The notes beneath the pieces were generated by a model. It worked only from the letters and a program-made list of their open reading frames with translations, searched no databases and was not told the origin of the DNA. Below, piece by piece: positions 23,704 through 32,730 of a stretch of 57,200 nucleotides of DNA. A program made the position numbers and the translations under genes. Positions within the stretch are counted from its first letter, which is position 1. Each line of letters opens with the position of its first letter. Origin of the DNA: Actinomycetota bacterium (GTDB taxonomy: Bacteria > Actinomycetota > Acidimicrobiia > Acidimicrobiales > Aldehydirespiratoraceae); assembly GCA_029979265.1 (NCBI GenBank), contig JAPOHW010000007.1, positions 1 through 57,200 of the forward strand. Reading direction: 5' to 3'.

Positions 23704-24855
23704 TCAGTCCTCCAACTGAGCAGCGAGTGCGTGCGTCGCCTCGATGAACTCCTCGATCATCTCGAACACCACTCGGGCCGCCGGCTTCGACTCGTTCATG
23801 TTCCCGACGATCTGTCCCACGAAGTAGTTCGACAGCTGTTCGGCACCCGAACCCTGCTTGTGGGCGGCACGATCGATGCGCTGAATCGCCTCGGCAGTGA
23901 GCACCATCTGCATCGGCATCCCGAGCGGCATCGGCGTCTCCGGGTTCTCCCACTCCTCCGTCCACGCCGACTTGAGCTGTCGGGCGTGTTTGCCCGTTCG
24001 GCTTCGCGAACGGATGGTGTCCGACGACGTCGCTGCGAGAAACTTGTCTTTCACCACTGGATGCGTCTCGGCCTCGTCGGTGGTCAGCCAGACCGATCCG
24101 CACCACACGCCGGCGGCTCCGAGGGCCATCGCTGCAGCCATCTGTCGACCGCGGCCGATCCCACCGGCACCGAGTACCGGCGTATCGCCCACCGCATCGA
24201 CAATCTCGGGGATCAACACCATCGTGCCGATCTCGCCGGTGTGACCACCGGCCTCGGATCCCTGCGCAATGACGAAATCCACCCCGGCATTGACATGGCG
24301 CTCGGCGTGCTGGGCTTTGCCGGCAAGGGCACCCGTCTTCACCCCGACCTCTCGGCACCGATCGATCATGTGTTGCGGCGGTGGCCCCAGCGCGTTCACG
24401 ATCAGCGAGGCACCGTGAGCCAACGCAATGTCGAGGTTCGGATCCTGAGATTCTGCCGACATCGGTGCGGCGCGATCATCGCCGCCGTTCCCGATGCCGC
24501 GACCCGACGCACCGTCGTCGTCGGGGAGCGGTGGGACGTCGTAGCGCTCAAGAATGTTGTCGAGGAACTGCTTGGTCTCGGCTGGAATCAGGTCGCGAAC
24601 CTGCCCCATGTTCAGCCCGCCCTGCTCGCTGCCCGCGTATTTGGCCGGAACGATCAGATCGACGCCGAACGGCCGGTCCCCGACCTCGGCCTTGATCCAC
24701 TCGAGATCGATCTCGAGTTGCGTGGGCGAGTGGGCAACACCACCCAAGACACCGAGCCCACCGGCCTTGCACACCGCAGCCACAACGTCACGGCAATGGG
24801 TGAAGGCGAAGATCGGGACGTCGATCCCGAACATGTCCGTCATGGGGGTCTTCAT
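23704..24855 (-). CDS. Nitronate monooxygenase/2-nitropropane dioxygenase-like flavoprotein
   Basis: A 383-aa FMN-dependent TIM-barrel enzyme. GIDVPIFAFTHCRDVVAAV opens the barrel, DFVIAQGSEAGGHTGEIGTM holds the active-site H (GSEAGGH) and TPVLGAGGIGRGRQMAAAM binds the phosphate of FMN. Family members oxidise nitronates, but many act as reductases or saturases in lipid pathways. Its ATG overlaps the P450 stop (ATGA), and it is the last gene of the long catabolic operon. Substrate is presumably tied to that pathway; the exact reaction is unknown. Confidence 0.83.
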   Translation of the reverse strand: MKTPMTDMFGIDVPIFAFTHCRDVVAAVCKAGGLGVLGGVAHSPTQLEIDLEWIKAEVGDRPFGVDLIVPAKYAGSEQGGLNMGQVRDLIPAETKQFLDNILERYDVPPLPDDDGASGRGIGNGGDDRAAPMSAESQDPNLDIALAHGASLIVNALGPPPQHMIDRCREVGVKTGALAGKAQHAERHVNAGVDFVIAQGSEAGGHTGEIGTMVLIPEIVDAVGDTPVLGAGGIGRGRQMAAAMALGAAGVWCGSVWLTTDEAETHPVVKDKFLAATSSDTIRSRSRTGKHARQLKSAWTEEWENPETPMPLGMPMQMVLTAEAIQRIDRAAHKQGSGAEQLSNYFVGQIVGNMNESKPAARVVFEMIEEFIEATHALAAQLED

Positions 24856-26204
24856 GCGTGTGCTCCTTGTCGCTGCCTTCGGGTCACCTGCACCGGCAGG
24901 TGGGTGTAGCCGTGCACGAATGACGAAAGCGTCCGCTCCGGTTCGTCCTGCACCTCGATTCGCTCGAATCGGGGCAGGATCTCTTCCCACAGGATCCGCA
25001 GTTGCAGCTCGGCGATGCGGGCGCCCATGCAGAAGTGCACACCATGCCCGAACGACAGGTGCCGATCGGCGTTGGGCCGGTCGATCACGAGCCGATCGGC
25101 ATCGTCACCGAACACGGCCTCGTCGCGGTTCGCCGAGATGTACCAGAGCAGCACCTGATCGTCCTTGCGGATCTGCTTGCCCTGGAACTCGACATCGTGG
25201 TTGGCGGTACGCCGCATGTAGGCCAGAGGCGTCTGCCAGCGAATGACCTCGGGAACGAAGTTCGCAATGAGGCTGTGATCGGCCTTGAGTTTCTCGAACT
25301 GGTCGGGCCATCGATCGAGTGCGTACACGCTGCCCGACATGGTGTTGCGGGTCGTGTCGTTGCCACCGACGATCAGCAGGATCAGGTTGCCGAGGTGCTC
25401 CATCGGTTGCATGTCTCGGGTCGGTTCACCATGGGCGAGCATCGACACAAGATCGAATCCCGGGTTCTTGCGGCGCTGTTCGAACAGGCCATCGAAGTAC
25501 TCGACGCACTCGATCAGTTCGGCTCGTGATTCCTCCCGCGTCAGAAAGGGATCGGTGGAATCGGGATCGGGGACGGTGGTCACGAGATCGGACCAGTGGG
25601 TGAGCTTGCGGCGGTCTTCCATGGGGAAGTCGAACAGGGTGGCCAGCATCAAGGTGGTCAGCTCGATCGACACGGTGTCGACCCAATCGAATGTTTCCCC
25701 TTCGGGAAGGGAATCGAGCAACTCGATCGTGCGGCTGCGAATCATGTCCTCGATGTTGCGGAGGTTGCTCGGTGCCGAGACACCTCGCACCGTCTTGCGT
25801 TGATCGGTCTGGTCGGGTGGATCCATCGTGATGAACGACGTGAACGGCAACGCGTCCTCGGGGACCGGCGCACCGACCGGCGGGGAAAGTGTGATGCCGC
25901 TCGCCGACGAGAACGTCTTCCAGTCACCCTCGATCTCGCGGACGTCGTCCCAGGTTGTGATCGACCAATAGCGGCCCGCCGAACCCAGTTCGTTGAAATG
26001 AACGGGATCCTCAGCTCGAAGCCGAGCGAAGTGTTCCTGCCATCGATCCTGGCGAAAGAGATGGGAGTTGTAGGGGTTGATGTCCTCGATAGCCAGTTGA
26101 TCGGCCCTCGGGGTGTCCTTGGCGAAGCGGGCCTGCTCGAACTCCGGACTTCGGCGCGGGGCTGCGGCCAGCCACTCCTCGCGAGTCAATCGGGTGTTGG
26201 TCAT
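24852..26204 (-). CDS. Cytochrome P450, CYP153-like
   Basis: A 450-aa haem monooxygenase. FGHGVHFCMGARIAELQLRI carries the thiolate ligand (C392), GGNDTTRNTMSG is the I-helix oxygen-activation motif, and EVIRWQTPLAYMRRT contains the ExxR motif. The phrases FDWVDTVSIELTTLMLATL and IRWQTPLAYMRRTA resemble CYP153 terminal alkane hydroxylases, so omega-hydroxylation of an alkyl or terpenoid chain is a reasonable guess. It needs a ferredoxin and reductase, neither of which is in the window. It lies 13 bp from the acyl-CoA dehydrogenase gene and overlaps the flavoprotein gene. Confidence 0.87.
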   Translation of the reverse strand: MTNTRLTREEWLAAAPRRSPEFEQARFAKDTPRADQLAIEDINPYNSHLFRQDRWQEHFARLRAEDPVHFNELGSAGRYWSITTWDDVREIEGDWKTFSSASGITLSPPVGAPVPEDALPFTSFITMDPPDQTDQRKTVRGVSAPSNLRNIEDMIRSRTIELLDSLPEGETFDWVDTVSIELTTLMLATLFDFPMEDRRKLTHWSDLVTTVPDPDSTDPFLTREESRAELIECVEYFDGLFEQRRKNPGFDLVSMLAHGEPTRDMQPMEHLGNLILLIVGGNDTTRNTMSGSVYALDRWPDQFEKLKADHSLIANFVPEVIRWQTPLAYMRRTANHDVEFQGKQIRKDDQVLLWYISANRDEAVFGDDADRLVIDRPNADRHLSFGHGVHFCMGARIAELQLRILWEEILPRFERIEVQDEPERTLSSFVHGYTHLPVQVTRRQRQGAHA

Positions 26205-26217
26205 GGTTGGTTCTCCC

Positions 26218-27471
26218 CTACCTGGTCTGTCGCTGGGTCTCGGCCCAGCTCATGCCCTGTTGGACATCGGGCTCTCGGGGCAGGCCGAGCGCCATCTCTG
26301 CGACGATATTGCGCTGGATGGCCCACGTCCCGCCGCCCAAGGTCAACGCGGGCGCGAACAAATAGCCGTAGTGCCACACCGGATCGGTGTCGGGAAATTG
26401 CCGGTCCTCGGCATCGGCCGGGTTGATCTCGGTCGCACCGCGCCGCATGCCCGACGGAATGGCCCCCATCGGCCCCGAACCGCTCAGCATGCCGGCGCTT
26501 CCGGTGATCTCCTTTGCGAGTTCCATCACTTCCTGACCGTGTTCATCGGCCATCAGCTTCTGGATCGATGCCTCGGTCCCGGGCGTGCGGCCGTTGAGCT
26601 TGGCCGACAGCGTGCGTAGTCTATTGAGGCGCAGTACCTCGGCGTTGACGTGCATCTTTGCGAGCTTTTGCCGGAGGACGGGCTGCTCGGTGCCGCCGCC
26701 GGCGCGAACGAGATCGAGGAGCGTGGCCGCCGATGGACCCGCCCCCCACAACGACCCGGCCGAACTGAGCGAGACGCGCTCGTTGGCGAGTGTGACCTTG
26801 GCGAGACGCCAGCCATCGCCCTCCTCGCCGATACGGCAGTCGACCGGAAGACGCATGTCGTCGAAGAACACCTGGTTGAACGAATGGGCCGTGGTCATGT
26901 CGATGATCGGCGACATCGTCAGGCCAGGGGTGTCCATGGGCACGGCAAAGTACGAGATGCCTTTGTGCTTCGGGGCCTCCGGGTCGGTTCGGGCGATCAG
27001 GATCCCCATGTCGGCAGCGTGGGCACCCGACGACCAGATCTTCGACCCGTTGACGACGTACTCGTCGCCGTCACGTTCGGCCCGAGTGGCGAGGTTGGCG
27101 AGGTCGGACCCGGCCTCCGGTTCGGAGAACAGCTGACACCAGATGTCTTCGTGGGTGAAGATCCGATCGAGGTACCTGGCCTGTTGCTCGTCGGTTCCCC
27201 CGGCGAGAATCGTTGGTGCCGCCCAGCCGATCCCGATTGCGTTGCCGCCGTGCTTGCGCCCTCGGGGGTCGCGAACCTGGAGGCCCTCCAATTCCTCCTG
27301 GATGATGATCTGATGCATGGGGTCGGCCGACAGACCCCATGGCGCCGGCCAGTGCGGCACGACATAACCCGCAGCGTGCACGTCGGCCTGCGAGGGGTTC
27401 GGGTTGGCAGCCCGCCATGCTCTGACCGCCAATCGGCGGGGATCGTCGTCGGGTGGGAAATCGAAGTCCAT
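26218..27471 (-). CDS. Acyl-CoA dehydrogenase
   Basis: A 417-aa FAD enzyme that introduces the alpha-beta double bond in an acyl-CoA. DIWCQLFSEPEAGSDLANL is the FAD/substrate signature, VNGSKIWSSGAHAADMGIL follows, and FFDDMRLPVDCRIGEEGDG with AGMLSGSGPMG matches the domain-3 helices. It resembles actinobacterial FadE proteins used for branched or steroid side-chain substrates. ATG 27471 is 16 bp after the enoyl-CoA hydratase stop, in the same operon. The electron acceptor ETF is elsewhere. Confidence 0.88.
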   Translation of the reverse strand: MDFDFPPDDDPRRLAVRAWRAANPNPSQADVHAAGYVVPHWPAPWGLSADPMHQIIIQEELEGLQVRDPRGRKHGGNAIGIGWAAPTILAGGTDEQQARYLDRIFTHEDIWCQLFSEPEAGSDLANLATRAERDGDEYVVNGSKIWSSGAHAADMGILIARTDPEAPKHKGISYFAVPMDTPGLTMSPIIDMTTAHSFNQVFFDDMRLPVDCRIGEEGDGWRLAKVTLANERVSLSSAGSLWGAGPSAATLLDLVRAGGGTEQPVLRQKLAKMHVNAEVLRLNRLRTLSAKLNGRTPGTEASIQKLMADEHGQEVMELAKEITGSAGMLSGSGPMGAIPSGMRRGATEINPADAEDRQFPDTDPVWHYGYLFAPALTLGGGTWAIQRNIVAEMALGLPREPDVQQGMSWAETQRQTR

Positions 27472-27487
27472 CAGTGGTCCTGCGTTG

Positions 27488-28273
27488 TCATCGGTAGGTT
27501 TCCGGAATCCAGGCGGCGGCTCTCTTCTCCAGAAACGCCGCCATCCCTTCCTTGGCATCGTCGCCCTCGAACAGCTGTGCCGACAGTGGCGCCGTCCACG
27601 CAAACCCGTCGGTGGTGGTGAGCGTTGGCACTGTGGCCAGAAGTTGCTTGGTCGCAGCCAACGCGGAGGGGCTCCCCTTCACGAGATCGGCGACGACCTC
27701 GTCGACCACCGCATCGAGTTGGTCGGCGCCGACCGCTCGGTTGATGATCCCCATACGTTCGCCTTCGGGGGCGAGGAACCGATTGCCCCGCAGGAACGAC
27801 GCACGCGCATCGGCAGCTCGCATCTTCGGCAGGCACAAGACCGAGATCATGGCCGGCGCAACACCGATACGAACTTCGGTGAAGCCCATCGTTGCCGTGT
27901 CGAGCATGACCGAGTAGTCCATCGCCGCGACCAGACCCATACCACCGGCAACCGCGTGACCGTTGATCTTGCCGACGTAGGGCTTCGCCGACTGACCGAA
28001 CCGGGCGAACAACTCGGCAGGGTCGACCCGGCGGAGGGGCTTGGCGGCATCGGTGCGCCCCGATCGTTCCGAGAGGTTGGCTCCGGCGCAGAACGTGTTT
28101 CCCGTATTGGTGAGCACGATCACGCGAACCGCGTCATCGGCCTCGGCCGCATCGAGCGCGTCCATGAGTTCGCTGGTGAGCTGAGCGCTCAGCGCGTTCT
28201 TGCGGTCGGGATCGTCGAGCGTGACGGTGCACACCCCGTCCACGGTCTCGGAACGGACGACGGTGTCGGTCAT
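27488..28273 (-). CDS. Enoyl-CoA hydratase/isomerase
   Basis: A 261-aa crotonase. CTVTLDDPDRKNALSAQLTS, GNTFCAGANLSE and INGHAVAGGMGLVAAMDYSV are the CoA-binding and oxyanion-hole segments, and TEVRIGVAPAMISVLCLPKM spans the catalytic region. In Atu/Liu pathways this enzyme hydrates the product of the carboxylase (isohexenylglutaconyl-CoA or methylglutaconyl-CoA), which fits its place here. GAGGAG lies 11 nt before the ATG. Confidence 0.88.
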   Translation of the reverse strand: MTDTVVRSETVDGVCTVTLDDPDRKNALSAQLTSELMDALDAAEADDAVRVIVLTNTGNTFCAGANLSERSGRTDAAKPLRRVDPAELFARFGQSAKPYVGKINGHAVAGGMGLVAAMDYSVMLDTATMGFTEVRIGVAPAMISVLCLPKMRAADARASFLRGNRFLAPEGERMGIINRAVGADQLDAVVDEVVADLVKGSPSALAATKQLLATVPTLTTTDGFAWTAPLSAQLFEGDDAKEGMAAFLEKRAAAWIPETYR

Positions 28274-28389
28274 GCGGCGAACTGCTCCTCGAGTCGGTGC
28301 GGGTGGGTCATCGGTCGAAACAGCGGCTCGTGGGGGCAGCGATCATCGCTTGGGCCATGACGGTCGAGACAGCGAGCAGACCACGTCAT
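28270..28389 (-). CDS. Possible 39-aa ORF bridging tetR and the hydratase gene
   Basis: An ATG at 28389 overlaps the TetR stop (ATGA). The frame runs 39 codons and stops with a TGA that overlaps the hydratase ATG (again ATGA). It exactly fills the only large gap in the operon. The peptide has two Cys (residues 7 and 18) and many His/Arg and resembles nothing I know. Third-position GC is lower than in neighbours. It may serve translational coupling rather than make a functional protein, or be chance. Confidence 0.35.
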   Translation of the reverse strand: MTWSARCLDRHGPSDDRCPHEPLFRPMTHPHRLEEQFAA

Positions 28390-29018
28390 GAGGTGAGCCC
28401 TCGCAGCACCACGTCGACCATCGCGTCGGCCGCATCCTTGGGCGACGACGAGAGCTGCGGCAACACGTCGGGACGGGCGAATTCCCGACCGAGTCCGGCG
28501 ATCGTGCGCGCCACCGCAGCGGTGTCGACGGCGGCGATTTCACCCTGTTCGACCGCAGCGTCGAGCAGGGCCCGGGTCACTGCGATGATGTATTCCGAAT
28601 GGTCGGCATTCATCGCCGAGCCTTCGGGGATGGTGGCCATGTCGTCGGCGAATTCGCGGGTGATGTCCTGCACCGCAACGGTGGCGGCACCGAGATAGGC
28701 CTTCACCGCATCGAGCGCAGTCATGTCGTCGTTCACGACGCGGTTGGCGACCCGCCCCACCTTTCTGAGGTTGCGATCGACCACCATCAACACCAACTCG
28801 TTGCGGCCCTCGGCGAGACCGTAGAGCGTCCGCAACGAGCAGTTCAGCTGCGCAGCGAGTTCGGCCATCGTCACGTCGACGAACCCCTTGTCGAAGATGC
28901 GGCCAAGCTCGTCGAGCAGTTCGCGCTGTCGAGCGGTCAGCTCCGCTTCGCGCCTGCGGCTCAGCACCGGCTCGGGGGCCGGTACCTGACGCAAGCGGTC
29001 GCGAAGCGAAATCGTCAC
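28386..29018 (-). CDS. TetR/AcrR-family regulator
   Basis: A 210-aa one-component regulator. RQRELLDELGRIFDKGFVDV followed by TMAELAAQLNCSLRTLYGLA is the TetR helix-turn-helix (about residues 28-70). The rest is a helical ligand-binding domain. GTG 29018 overlaps the AtuA stop, so it is made from the operon it probably controls, like AtuR in Pseudomonas acyclic-terpene utilisation. A near-perfect palindrome at 34421-34451, just upstream of the operon promoter, is a candidate operator. Confidence 0.82.
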   Translation of the reverse strand: MTISLRDRLRQVPAPEPVLSRRREAELTARQRELLDELGRIFDKGFVDVTMAELAAQLNCSLRTLYGLAEGRNELVLMVVDRNLRKVGRVANRVVNDDMTALDAVKAYLGAATVAVQDITREFADDMATIPEGSAMNADHSEYIIAVTRALLDAAVEQGEIAAVDTAAVARTIAGLGREFARPDVLPQLSSSPKDAADAMVDVVLRGLTS

Positions 29019-30766
29019 CCGTCCTCCGCCAGCAGCGACACCGGAATGTCGGCGTAACGGGCCCGGAACCACTCGCCGAGCGACTTGGCCTGCCCGTCTT
29101 GGCGGGTCGACGCAGCAACACCCTCCTGCAACAGGCCGTGGATCACGAAGTTGATCGACCAGATGTTGGGCATCTCGAACCGGTCGATCTCAAGTTCTGC
29201 CGCTTCGGGCAACAACTCGCGCAACCGATCCGTCGACAGGTACACGGTCATCCACGAGTACGCCGCACCCGACCGGGCGAAAACACCGAGATTGGCGTTC
29301 CCTCCCTTGTCACCCGAGCGCGACCCGAGGATGGTGCCGAGGGGAACCCGACGTGTTTCCCCGACGGGCGCCGGCACAAGATCGAACGATGGCGAATCGA
29401 CCGGCTCACCACCGGCAGGCGCAACCGACTCGACCACCCTCCGGTCACCGCCGAGCACGACGACGTGCTGTGGGACCAGATCAGCCGGAACGAGGCCGGA
29501 TGTGTGAACACCGAACGGTTTGCCCACTCCTCCTCCGGCCAAGCCGTACATGCCGGGAATGGTTGCGAGCGCAAGTTCGTTCATGCCTCGCGCGAGCGAC
29601 TTCGTCTTGCGTTCATCGGCGTCCTTGACCGTGAGACGCCATTGGGCGGTTGCTGCTTCGTTGGAGACGGGATCGACATGATCGGTGCGCACAACGCAGC
29701 GACTGACGCTGTCGAAGTCCTCCGGACGGTAGGGAGCAGCACCCCAGAAGGCTGCATCGACGAGCTCCGCTTTTGCGTCGATCTCGAGTCCGGTCAGCGC
29801 CACGATGACATCGGTGCGGAATCCGCCCCAGGCGTTCATCGACACCTTCAGGGTGTCGGGAGGACGCTCACCCTTGGTGCCGCTGATCCGCACCCGATCG
29901 GGGCCCTGTTGTGTGAGGGTCATCGTGTCGAACCGGCTGGTGACATCGGGCCCCAGATACCCGGGAGAACCGATCTCGTAGAGCAGCTGTGACGTCACGG
30001 TCCCGACCGTGACCGCCCCACCCGTACCAGGGTGTTTCGTGATGACCGAGGAGCCGTCGGCCTCGATCTCGGCGATCGGGAAGCCGGTTCGCTCCATGCC
30101 CGGAAGTTCGGTGAAGAACGAATAGTTTCCGCCGGTTGCCTGGGTTCCGCACTCGATGACATGTCCGGCGGCGACGGCTCCGGCCAGTGCGTCCCAGTCG
30201 TCGCGAGCCCAGCCGTGATGCCACGCCGCCGGTCCCGCCACGATCGCGGCATCGGTCGTCCGGCCCGTCACGACGATGTCGGCACCCATGTCGAGGGCCT
30301 CGACGATCCCCCACGCACCGAGGTAGGCGTTGGCCGAGATGTAGTCGATCGGCGCGACCGGGTCACCGGTCTCGTGGTCGATGATTTCCACTCCGGCGGC
30401 ACGGAGTTCGTCGAGCCGGGGCAGCAGGTCATCGCCATTGACGTAGGCGATCGTGGGCTTCAAGCCGAGCGTGTCGGCCACGTCAGCCACCGCTTCGGCG
30501 CAGTAATCAGGGTCGAGACCACCGGCGTTCGACACGACCTTGATGCCCCGGTCGAGACAGGTCCCCATCACCTGTTCCATCTGGGTCACGAAGGTTCGGG
30601 CGAAACCCGAGCCTGGGCGTTTGGCCTGCGTACGGGCCAGGATCAGCATCGTCAGCTCGGCCAGCCAATCACCGGTGAGGGCATCGATCGGGCCGCCCTC
30701 GACCATCTCCTTGGCGGCCGAGAGGCGGTCGCCGTAGAAGCCGGAGCAGTTCGCGATCCGGATCAT
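29015..30766 (-). CDS. atuA: AtuA-family protein (DUF1446)
   Basis: A 583-aa protein of the AtuA/DUF1446 family, required for acyclic terpene utilisation in Pseudomonas but of unsettled biochemistry. IRIANCSGFYGDRLSAAKEM opens the family domain; VVSNAGGLDPDYCAEAVADV, GADIVVTGRTTDAAIVAGPA and ECGTQATGGNYSFFTE are its hallmark segments. The last ~100 residues (LGTILGSRSGDKGGNANLGV) are the associated C-terminal domain. The ATG overlaps the carboxylase alpha stop. Family membership is firm; the terpene substrate is inference from the family. Confidence 0.85.
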   Translation of the reverse strand: MIRIANCSGFYGDRLSAAKEMVEGGPIDALTGDWLAELTMLILARTQAKRPGSGFARTFVTQMEQVMGTCLDRGIKVVSNAGGLDPDYCAEAVADVADTLGLKPTIAYVNGDDLLPRLDELRAAGVEIIDHETGDPVAPIDYISANAYLGAWGIVEALDMGADIVVTGRTTDAAIVAGPAAWHHGWARDDWDALAGAVAAGHVIECGTQATGGNYSFFTELPGMERTGFPIAEIEADGSSVITKHPGTGGAVTVGTVTSQLLYEIGSPGYLGPDVTSRFDTMTLTQQGPDRVRISGTKGERPPDTLKVSMNAWGGFRTDVIVALTGLEIDAKAELVDAAFWGAAPYRPEDFDSVSRCVVRTDHVDPVSNEAATAQWRLTVKDADERKTKSLARGMNELALATIPGMYGLAGGGVGKPFGVHTSGLVPADLVPQHVVVLGGDRRVVESVAPAGGEPVDSPSFDLVPAPVGETRRVPLGTILGSRSGDKGGNANLGVFARSGAAYSWMTVYLSTDRLRELLPEAAELEIDRFEMPNIWSINFVIHGLLQEGVAASTRQDGQAKSLGEWFRARYADIPVSLLAEDG

Positions 30767-32730
30767 GCCAACTCCTCGATCAGCAGCAGAAGTGCACCGT
30801 TGTCGACCTGGCCCCCCGGCGAGATCAGGAGTTCGGTGACCATGCCGTCGAAGGGCGCAGCGATGTGATGCTCCATCTTCATCGCCTCCAGGACGACGAG
30901 GACCTGACCTGCTGTGACGGCATCACCGACGGAGCAGCGGACCTCGACCACCGATCCGGGCATCGGAGCGACCAGACCACCACTCGGCAGGTCCGAACCG
31001 GGGACCGTGAACCGCGGCTTCACCGGCAGGCACACGGTCGTCCGGCCGAGCGTGACATAGACGACATCGGCAGCGAGCGTCACCGGCGCTCGCAACCGAC
31101 GCCCGTCGATCTCGACCTCGATGTCGTCCGGGGTCCACTCGTGGACCAGCACCGTCTCACCCGTTGCGAGAACAACGCTTCCACCGCGCTGTGCGGTGTA
31201 TTCGATCCGCAGCGTGTCGGCCGTGTCGCTCGCCGCTGCGGCATTTGCGGGGATGAACTCGACATACTGCGGTGGCAACGATCCGGTCCGGAAGTTGGCC
31301 GGCGCGAACCCCCAGACCTCGTCGGCCGCCCGGTTCCGGCCCTGCATCCACATGGCCGCAACGATGGCCGCAGTGGCGACGTCGGCGGGGGTCTGCGAGC
31401 TCCCCGGATCGACGCGAACGATGAAGTCGGTGGTGGTGTCACCAGCGAGAAATGCGTCGTTGCGAAGGGTCGCAACGAGGAAATCCCGGTTGGTGACGAC
31501 ACCACCGAGGTGCATTCGTTCGAGCGCCAGCGCCAATCGGCTTGCGGCCTCGGTGCGGGTGGGGCCGTGTGCGATCACCTTGGCCAGCATCGGATCGAAG
31601 TCGACTCCGACCACGCTCCCCTGCTCGACACCGCTCTCCCAGCGAACCCCCGGCTCGTCGGCCGGTCGAAATGCTGACAACGTGCCGGTGGCCGGCAGGA
31701 AGTCGTTGTCGGGATCCTCGGCGTACAGACGAACCTCGATCGCCGATCCCCGCCAGGTGATGTCGTCTTGTCCGTACCCCAGCTCTGCACCACTCGCAAT
31801 GCGCAGCTGCTCTCGCACGAGATCGATGCCGGTGACCTCCTCGGTGACGGGGTGTTCGACCTGCAACCGCGTGTTGACCTCGAGAAAGAAGAACTCCCCG
31901 GTTAGATCGTCGACGAGGAACTCCACCGTTCCCGCCGAGACGTACCCCATGTGCCGAGCCAAGGCCAGGGCGGCCTCTCCCATCCCAGCGCGCATTTCGG
32001 TGTCGACCATCGGCGAAGGTGACTCCTCGACGATCTTTTGATGGCGACGCTGAATCGAACACTCGCGCTCGCCAAGGTGCACGACGTTGCCATGGCTGTC
32101 GCCGAGCACCTGTATCTCGATGTGGCGACTCGATGTCACATACCGCTCGAGAAACACCGTGTCGTCACCAAAGCCACCGAGCGCCTCTCGTTTGGCCGCA
32201 GCAACCGCATCGTGCAGCTGGTCCGCTGACTCGACGATCCGCATGCCCTTGCCGCCACCCCCGGCCGATGCTTTCACCAGCAGGGGGTAGCCGACGTCGG
32301 CGTCGGCTGTCGGATCCTCCGAGGACGGCAACGTCGGCACTCCGGCTTCGACGGCGATTCGCTTCGCTGCGATCTTGTCGCCCATCGACTCGATCACGTC
32401 GGGCGAGGGTCCGATCCAGCGAATGCCGGCATCGATGACCGCTCGCGCAAAGGCCGCGTTCTCCGAGAGGAATCCGTAGCCGGGATGGATGGCAGCAGCA
32501 CCTGTCACCGTGGCCGCAGCGAGGATGGCGTCGGCATCGAGATACGACGACGGAAGGCGAATGGACTCGTCGGCCTCCTGGACGAATGGAGCATCGGCGT
32601 CGGCATCGACGAAGACCGCGATGCATCGCATTCCCATCGCCCGTGCGGTCCGAAACACTCGTCGAGCGATCTCGCCGCGATTGGCAACCAAGACGCTGTG
32701 CAGCGGCGCAAGCGGAACCGGGGTCGTCAC
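30763..32730 (-). CDS. Acyl-CoA carboxylase alpha subunit (biotin carboxylase-BCCP)
   Basis: A 655-aa biotin-dependent subunit. LHSVLVANRGEIARRVFRTA starts the biotin carboxylase domain, GGGGKGMRIVES is the ATP-grasp Gly-rich loop, and FLEVNTRLQVEHPVTEEVTG is the carboxylase signature. The C-terminal BCCP domain has EAMKMEH with the biotinyl Lys618. It pairs with the carboxyltransferase encoded next door (GTGA overlap). The set probably carboxylates a branched enoyl-CoA (geranyl- or methylcrotonyl-CoA type), given AtuA, but acetyl/propionyl-CoA cannot be excluded by eye. Confidence 0.92.
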   Translation of the reverse strand: MTTPVPLAPLHSVLVANRGEIARRVFRTARAMGMRCIAVFVDADADAPFVQEADESIRLPSSYLDADAILAAATVTGAAAIHPGYGFLSENAAFARAVIDAGIRWIGPSPDVIESMGDKIAAKRIAVEAGVPTLPSSEDPTADADVGYPLLVKASAGGGGKGMRIVESADQLHDAVAAAKREALGGFGDDTVFLERYVTSSRHIEIQVLGDSHGNVVHLGERECSIQRRHQKIVEESPSPMVDTEMRAGMGEAALALARHMGYVSAGTVEFLVDDLTGEFFFLEVNTRLQVEHPVTEEVTGIDLVREQLRIASGAELGYGQDDITWRGSAIEVRLYAEDPDNDFLPATGTLSAFRPADEPGVRWESGVEQGSVVGVDFDPMLAKVIAHGPTRTEAASRLALALERMHLGGVVTNRDFLVATLRNDAFLAGDTTTDFIVRVDPGSSQTPADVATAAIVAAMWMQGRNRAADEVWGFAPANFRTGSLPPQYVEFIPANAAAASDTADTLRIEYTAQRGGSVVLATGETVLVHEWTPDDIEVEIDGRRLRAPVTLAADVVYVTLGRTTVCLPVKPRFTVPGSDLPSGGLVAPMPGSVVEVRCSVGDAVTAGQVLVVLEAMKMEHHIAAPFDGMVTELLISPGGQVDNGALLLLIEELA

